54,078 bases of DNA from an uncultured Mycoplasmatota bacterium (GTDB taxonomy: Bacteria; Bacillota_I; Bacilli_A; RF39; UBA660), in assembly GCA_900546055.1 (NCBI GenBank), contig URBG01000005.1:1-54078 (forward strand). The letters run 5' to 3'. Under the pieces are notes generated by a model, which was not told where the DNA came from, did not search any database, and was given only the letters and a program-made list of their open reading frames with translations. Both the position numbers and the translations under genes were made by a program. Shown here piece after piece: positions 50,301-54,078 of this stretch (the stretch's first letter is position 1; every line of letters begins with the position of its first letter).

Positions 50301-50606
50301 AACTATTCCCTTTTCTTCATTTAAAAGGTTATTAATGGTTTCTAAACGGCTAATTTTAAACTCTGGTGAAATAGCTATTGCCTCGCTAGTAAGAAAATCG
50401 TCCATTGGAAAAAACCATACTTTGTTAGTATAGTGGGATAATGAAGTATAAAGCTTTCCCGCTTCATGAAGATTTGAAGTTACTAATAGTAAGGATTTAT
50501 TTTCTTTTTGAAATTTTTTATATAAATACAAACTTTTTAATTCACTAGTAAGACCAATAACTTCTTCTTCATCCTTAATATCAAAGATGTTATCTAGAAA
50601 ACTCAT
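47313..50606 (-). CDS. mfd: Transcription-repair coupling factor Mfd
   Basis: Mfd removes stalled RNA polymerase at DNA lesions and recruits UvrA. The N-terminal third is the UvrB-like module. The CarD-like polymerase-interacting domain contains IGDYVVHGAHGIGRYLGI near residue 430. The translocase has GDVGYGKTEVAFRA, DEEQRFGVKHKEK, LSATPIPRTLQ and the TRG-type RGRIGRSNK. The 1097 aa length is slightly short of the usual 1150. It starts four bases after the pth stop. I see no strong terminator after it. Confidence 0.96.
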   Translation of the reverse strand: MSFLDNIFDIKDEEEVIGLTSELKSLYLYKKFQKENKSLLLVTSNLHEAGKLYTSLSHYTNKVWFFPMDDFLTSEAIAISPEFKISRLETINNLLNEEKGIVITNLMGYLRFLPPKKNFKESYLNLKVGSDYKIEKLIEKFYKLGYKRETTVNMTGEIAVRGFVLDVFPINSSDPIRIEFWGDTIDSLKTFNVDTQRTNENISEITIYPNTEFLIDKDIFEIPYRDMYKYTKVSNIEGYMNEPITVYDNYHNLLTNYKLLQEEITNYNISANREKDTKYMHDFGDIKASKPLIFETFENYHHNIKNIQSYKTFDIEPFPKNPKDINDRLTVYLKSKKNVIICLDNRYQVNKLIDNLENPKLTYTNEQELFPGKLNLIVKKLTSGFETDKYVVITPRELFNQNEENNYKTKFRYGSRIKDITKLEIGDYVVHGAHGIGRYLGIRTMPKNGLNKDYLTIEYKNNDKLYIPVEKLDLITKYSGKDGSEPKLNKLGSHEWEKTKAKARKRAEDMAEELLELYAIRESKEGYAFVKDSEEQIDFEKEFEHTETADQIRVTEEIKQDMEKPRPMDRLLCGDVGYGKTEVAFRAIFKCILSGKQAAMLCPTTILSSQHYKNAIQRFKSFPINIEILNRFVSSKKIKEILEKLAEGKIDLLIGTHRLLSEDVKFKDLGLLVIDEEQRFGVKHKEKIKQYKNNVDVLTLSATPIPRTLQMSMAGIRSLSMLETPPVDRYPIQTYVLAENNQIIKEAVYKELARNGQTFILFNQIKNMNTKLSELQALIPDAKIEIAHGQMTKNELEDVMFRFNNHEFDVLLCTTIIETGIDIPTVNTLIIIDADRFGLSQLYQIRGRIGRSNKIAYCYLMYDNKKLLSEIAVKRLKVIKDFTELGSGFAIAMRDLSIRGAGDILGSEQAGFIDSIGIELFLEMLNEAVQNLQGKEVPKEEDTSTNPLVEVKTAIDDNYVSEEDLKIEIHKKINSINSYDKLNEVKNELEDRFGKVSEDLIIYMHEEWFEKLANKIGIKQIRQTKNFIEITLDKELTKKINGETLFYEASKLSRMFRFSMKFERLIITLDTIKLDKHFIYYLIDLMKILENSIKKKD

Positions 50607-50610
50607 GCGA

Positions 50611-51174
50611 TCATCCTTTCGAATTATACTTGTTCATGACATTGTCAAAATTCATTGATAAAAAGTCATCTATTAAACTTTCAGCTTTTTTATTAACAGA
50701 GTTCATTAAATTTAATTCGTCTACTGGAACTTTACCAATGACATAATCAATTGAATCTTTATTCTTATCGTTCGAAATTCCAATTTTTAAACGTTTATAG
50801 TCCTGTGTTTTTAAATGGTTTTCAATATTTTTCAAACCATTATGCCCGCCTGATGATCCTTTATAACGAAGTTTAATTTTCCCTACTTCGGTGTCTAAAT
50901 CATCAACTATAATTAACAAGTTGTTAACTTCGATTTTGAAAAAATCGAGATATGCTTTAATAACTTCACCTGATAAATTCATATATTTCTGGGGCTTTAA
51001 TAATATAATCTTTTCACCATTGTGAAGAAAATCAGTATACAAGCCATTAAATTTTTCTTTATTGAAACTTAAGTTTTTGGCTTTAGCGTAACTATCGATA
51101 AATCTAAAGCCGGCATTATGTCTTGTATTTTCATATTCTTTACCTGGATTTCCAAGTCCGACGATTAATTTCAT
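50611..51174 (-). CDS. pth: Peptidyl-tRNA hydrolase
   Basis: Pth releases peptides from prematurely dropped peptidyl-tRNAs. Motifs are LIVGLGNPGKEYENTRHNAG with the catalytic His, VDDLDTEVGKIKLRYKGSSGGHNG and the C-terminal region. The ATG at 51174 follows GGTGAG, giving 187 aa; the ORF extends three codons further without support. It is coupled to mfd as in Bacillus. A TATACT at 51202-51197 might be its -10. Confidence 0.96.
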   Translation of the reverse strand: MKLIVGLGNPGKEYENTRHNAGFRFIDSYAKAKNLSFNKEKFNGLYTDFLHNGEKIILLKPQKYMNLSGEVIKAYLDFFKIEVNNLLIIVDDLDTEVGKIKLRYKGSSGGHNGLKNIENHLKTQDYKRLKIGISNDKNKDSIDYVIGKVPVDELNLMNSVNKKAESLIDDFLSMNFDNVMNKYNSKG

Positions 51175-51220
51175 ACATCTCACCTTTTTCTCTAATAGTA
51201 TACTACATTTTTAATGAAAT

Positions 51221-51256
51221 AAAAACATTTCATCAAAGATAACTGAAATGTTTTTG
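51221..51256. terminator. rsmI terminator
   Basis: A 12-bp stem, AAAAACATTTCA/TGAAATGTTTTT, with an 11-base loop (51221-51255) lies between rsmI and pth. It is symmetrical and T-rich on both strands; only the minus strand has genes here. Confidence 0.85.
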
Positions 51257-51269
51257 TTTGTTTACTATT

Positions 51270-52109
51270 TTAATTCAGATGGTGATATTCGTTATATACT
51301 TCACTTTTAGGAATGTTACGATCTTTAGCGACTAGTTTAATTGCTTCTTTCGAATCTTTTCCTTCTTTTAAATATATATTTATATGGTCAATTATTGAAA
51401 GATTACTAAAGTCTTTTTCTTCTTTATTACCTTCAATAACTAATACAATTTCACCTTTTAAATTATCAGCAGATTTTATTAATTCATCAATAGTTCCTCT
51501 AATTACTTCCTCATATCTTTTACTTATTTCTCTAGCAATTGCGCCTTTTCTATTTCCAAAAATTGATTTAATATTGTTTAAAGTTTTAGTAATGCGATGT
51601 GGCGCTTCATAAAAAACTATAGTAAATGGCGATTCTTTTAATTCTTCTAATTCTTTTTTACGTTTTGTTTCTTTACTGTTTAAAAATCCGTAAAAAGTAA
51701 ATGGACCTTCACCCAACCCCGACATTACAACAGCAGGTATTACTGCTGTGGCGCCTGGCAAACAGACAACATTATAGCCGTTTTTAATAGCCTCTTTAAC
51801 TAATATATAACCTGGATCACTAATAACTGGTGTTCCACGATCACTAACTACGGCAACATTTTTTCCTTCTTTTAAATATTCTATTTCTCGATTGCAATTG
51901 CTATTTTCATTATAAAGATGACTCGATATTAATGGCTTTTTAATATTGAAATAGTTTAGTAATTGATTGGTTACTCTAGTGTCTTCAGCAAATACTACAT
52001 CAACTTCTTTTAAAATATTTAAAGCCCGATAAGTTATATCTTCCATATTACCAATTGGCGTTGGGACTATATATAGGGTTGGACTATTATCATAACTTTT
52101 TTGACTCAT
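51270..52109 (-). CDS. rsmI: 16S rRNA (cytidine-1402 2'-O) methyltransferase
   Basis: RsmI methylates the ribose of C1402 in the decoding centre. The SAM-binding pieces YIVPTPIGNMEDITYRAL, FAEDTRVT and VSDRGTPVISDPG are typical of this tetrapyrrole-methylase-fold family. The 279 aa length is normal, the ATG follows AGGTGA, and it lies eight bases after trmN6 as in Bacillus. Confidence 0.95.
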   Translation of the reverse strand: MSQKSYDNSPTLYIVPTPIGNMEDITYRALNILKEVDVVFAEDTRVTNQLLNYFNIKKPLISSHLYNENSNCNREIEYLKEGKNVAVVSDRGTPVISDPGYILVKEAIKNGYNVVCLPGATAVIPAVVMSGLGEGPFTFYGFLNSKETKRKKELEELKESPFTIVFYEAPHRITKTLNNIKSIFGNRKGAIAREISKRYEEVIRGTIDELIKSADNLKGEIVLVIEGNKEEKDFSNLSIIDHINIYLKEGKDSKEAIKLVAKDRNIPKSEVYNEYHHLN

Positions 52110-52117
52110 TTTATCAC

Positions 52118-52837
52118 CTACTCAAAATATGATTGAACTTCTTTGGTATAATTGCCATCTTCTTCATGGCTAATTAAGGGCGGCAAAACTTTTAAACCTT
52201 CTTTTCCGTTTTTTTTGCCCTCAACTAAAACGATATTGGCTTCTTTTTTTTCTTTAGGATATACAAATCTAATTTTCTTTGGTTCTAAATTATATTTTCT
52301 CATGGTCTCTAAAATATCGGTTAAACGCTCTGGTCTATGGACCATGCCAATAACACCACCATTTTTTAACAGTTTTTTGGCAATTTCACAAATTTGATCT
52401 AAATTTAAAGTCACTTCATGGCGGGCCAAAGTTTTATAATCATTTTTATTGAACCTTGAATTATCATGTACTTTAAAAAAAGGCGGATTACAAGTAATTA
52501 TATCAAAAAATTCTGAAGGATATTTTTCCTTTAAGTTATTGATATCTTCATTGATAATTGTAATTTGCTCTTTTAAATTATTTAGTTCAACTGATTTTTT
52601 AGCTAATTGGCTAGATTTACTTTGAATTTCTACTCCGATTATTTTACCATTGGTTTTGGTTGACAATATCAAGGGTATTGGAGCATTACCAGTTCCGATA
52701 TCCATAATTTTTTGAACATTAGAATTAATGGTTATAAAATTAGGAAGGAGAACTGAATCTAATGAAAAGTTAAACATTTCCGTATCTTGATATATTCTTA
52801 AATTTTTATACCCTAATAAATAATTAACAACTTCCAA
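52118..52837 (-). CDS. trmN6: tRNA1(Val) (adenine37-N6)-methyltransferase-like (YabB)
   Basis: This is a class I methyltransferase with motif I in DIGTGNAPIPL and the adenine-N6 motif NPPFF. It resembles TrmN6/YabB, which methylates A37 of tRNA. The start is a TTG directly after the ricT stop (TAGTTG), with GGTGG eight bases upstream; the next Met is at residue 21, too late for the family pattern LLGYKNLRIYQ. The 239 aa length is typical. It is coupled with ricT and rsmI. Confidence 0.9.
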   Translation of the reverse strand: MEVVNYLLGYKNLRIYQDTEMFNFSLDSVLLPNFITINSNVQKIMDIGTGNAPIPLILSTKTNGKIIGVEIQSKSSQLAKKSVELNNLKEQITIINEDINNLKEKYPSEFFDIITCNPPFFKVHDNSRFNKNDYKTLARHEVTLNLDQICEIAKKLLKNGGVIGMVHRPERLTDILETMRKYNLEPKKIRFVYPKEKKEANIVLVEGKKNGKEGLKVLPPLISHEEDGNYTKEVQSYFE

Positions 52838-53617
52838 CTACTTGTCCACCATAACGATTCCATGGGATGGAACATCAACTTTATATTGTTGTTTTAAAAT
52901 ATCTAAGCCAATAACGGTTCCAGGACCAAATTCGGTTTTTACTTTATCACCTATTTTTGGCAAACAGCCTCGGCAAGATTTATAATCTTCATCTTCATAT
53001 TTTAAGCAACAAAGTAAGCGTCCGCAAACTCCGTTAATTTTACTAGGATTTAAAGATATGTTTTGATTTTTAGCCATATTTATAGAAACGGTATCTAGGT
53101 CTTTTAAAAATCTAGCGCAACATAATTGCTGACCACAAGGACCGCAACCTCCTACTTCTTTGGCTTTATCACGAACCCCTATTTGTCTTAACTCAATTCT
53201 AACTTTATAAATACTGGCTAATTCCTTGGCTAATTCACGGAAATCCACACGATTATCAGCTAGGAAACGAAATATTAATTTATCACGATCGAAAGTATAA
53301 CTAGCATCAATTATTTGCATTTTCATTTTTTTCTTTTGAACCAAGTTACGACATTTTGCAAGGGCGTCTTTGCCATCTTTGAGATTTTTCATATGTCTTT
53401 TATAATCATCTTTACTAGAGATTCTAACTACTCGTTTTAGTTCACTTTTTAAAGCTTCTGGGCTGATTTCAATTCGATCGTTAATAACTTTACCAAATTG
53501 TAATCCTTGATCGGTTTCAACAATAACTGTGACATTTTTCTTTAATTTGTAGCCATTTGGGTCGAAATAATAAATGCGTCCATGTTCTTTAAAAGAAACA
53601 CCCACAACTTCTATCAT
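52838..53617 (-). CDS. ricT: RicT/YaaT, PSP1-domain protein
   Basis: RicT is part of the Ric (Y) complex that in Bacillus aids RNase Y-dependent RNA processing and development, and it carries iron-sulphur ligands. The PSP1 domain spans about 60-150. The cysteines in GGCGPCGQQLCCARFL, NGVCGRLLCCLKYE and CRGC are conserved. At 259 aa it is typical. Its ATG shares a base with the holB stop (TAATG), the Bacillus order. Confidence 0.95.
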   Translation of the reverse strand: MIEVVGVSFKEHGRIYYFDPNGYKLKKNVTVIVETDQGLQFGKVINDRIEISPEALKSELKRVVRISSKDDYKRHMKNLKDGKDALAKCRNLVQKKKMKMQIIDASYTFDRDKLIFRFLADNRVDFRELAKELASIYKVRIELRQIGVRDKAKEVGGCGPCGQQLCCARFLKDLDTVSINMAKNQNISLNPSKINGVCGRLLCCLKYEDEDYKSCRGCLPKIGDKVKTEFGPGTVIGLDILKQQYKVDVPSHGIVMVDK

Positions 53618-54078
53618 TATACCCCTCCTTCCAAAGTGATAATTAGCTTGTCCATAAGTAAGCTTGTATTAGCATTATATTTAATTTTTTCTTTAAATTC
53701 GGTAATTATATTTAATTTTTTACTAATGGTTTTTAAATTGTTTTTGCCCGCAATATATTCAATATCATTTTTATAATCAACAAATATTTCTAAATTACGA
53801 TTAGTTAAATAATTTAAAATATCTTTATAATATAATACCATGATGTCAAAAGCAATCAATAAATCTTCTTTTGACTTGATATAATCGTGCCATAACTTTT
53901 GCATATATATTATAGTATCTATTTGATTCTTTTCATAATAATTAACAAAGTTTATAACTTTTTCATATTTTTCTAATTCTTCTTCAGCCTCGGCGATTTC
54001 ACTTTTGCAAAGAAGGTGATGCAGACGCGCTAAAGTTTTTTCTTCTTTAAAATCCTTTTTTTCTTCTTTTAATTTTAT
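53617..54078 (-). CDS. holB: DNA polymerase III delta' subunit, C-terminal part
   Basis: The frame is open from the window edge to the stop at 53617 and gives about 153 residues; the N-terminal AAA part lies outside the window. The visible part is helical, starts IKLKEEKKDFKEEKTLARLH and ends in YNANTSLLMDKLIITLEGGV, which fits the collar domain of the delta' clamp-loader subunit. The call rests mainly on position: holB directly precedes ricT in Bacilli. An internal ATG at 53904 is not the true start. Confidence 0.8.
   Translation of the reverse strand: MKLKEEKKDFKEEKTLARLHHLLCKSEIAEAEEELEKYEKVINFVNYYEKNQIDTIIYMQKLWHDYIKSKEDLLIAFDIMVLYYKDILNYLTNRNLEIFVDYKNDIEYIAGKNNLKTISKKLNIITEFKEKIKYNANTSLLMDKLIITLEGGV

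Noticed and set aside
1..54078. CRISPR arrays, insertion sequences, prophage genes, tRNA and rRNA genes
   Set aside because: I looked for repeat-spacer patterns, transposase or integrase motifs and tRNA or rRNA signatures and saw none.

Overview
The window is an AT-rich chromosomal segment from a Gram-positive, Bacillota-type bacterium. The evidence is a Bacilli-like order of core genes, a zinc-ribbon S14, an ECF transporter core beside truA, a T-box leader, SpoVT, and AGGAGG-type ribosome binding sites. TGA is used as an ordinary stop (for example after pth and the HipA-like kinase), so the Mycoplasma code is excluded. Small lineage-specific membrane and lipoprotein genes and several missing linkers (rpmD, rnmV, hprT) suggest a modestly reduced genome, perhaps an uncultured host-associated Bacilli lineage; that placement is inference. 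The window opens on a run of 12 C, which may be a contig edge. I see no rRNA, tRNA, transposase, phage module or CRISPR array.

Region 1 (1-9990) is mostly on the minus strand. It holds an unknown plus-strand gene, an RluA-type pseudouridine synthase, an RlmI-like methyltransferase, a candidate independent small RNA (about 2245-2355), rpsI-rplM behind an L13-type leader, a hypothetical gene, and the operon ecfA1-ecfA2-ecfT-truA. Next come an SDR dehydrogenase, a small membrane protein, and a two-gene unit resembling a split HipA kinase (HipS/HipT-like). In Bacillus rplQ is followed directly by ecfA1-ecfA2-ecfT-truA-rplM-rpsI, so these accessory genes look inserted into a conserved cluster.

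Region 2 (9993-24104, minus) is the S10-spc-alpha ribosomal superoperon: rpsJ, rplC, rplD, rplW, rplB, rpsS, rplV, rpsC, rplP, rpmC, rpsQ, rplN, rplX, rplE, rpsN, rpsH, rplF, rplR, rpsE, rplO, secY, adk, map, infA, rpmJ, rpsM, rpsK, rpoA, rplQ. rpmD is absent. A structured leader with an 18-base perfect palindrome precedes rpsJ.

Region 3 (24224-27909) holds a divergent twin-arginine lipoprotein, a membrane-anchored protein, gpsA, and a hypothetical gene broken by one in-frame TAA.

Region 4 (27914-54078) is the Bacilli origin-proximal housekeeping set, mostly minus: holB (partial), ricT, trmN6, rsmI, pth, mfd, spoVT, then a T-box-controlled dut-DHH-metG operon, an acyl-CoA-ligase-like gene, a hybrid histidine kinase, tatD, a 3D-domain wall protein, rsmA, an AGCS symporter, ung, tilS and ftsH. 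A CBS-type pyrophosphatase and a tail-anchored protein lie on the plus strand.

Several enzymes carry changes in signature residues. MetRS has QIGN in place of HIGH. The histidine kinase has Gln in place of the phospho-acceptor His. Both ECF ATPases lack the switch His and EcfA1 also lacks LSGGQ. FtsH carries an extra C-terminal Rho-N/SAP-like segment. These, the split HipA unit and the small RNA candidate are the most useful leads. No complete novel system is proven by the sequence alone.
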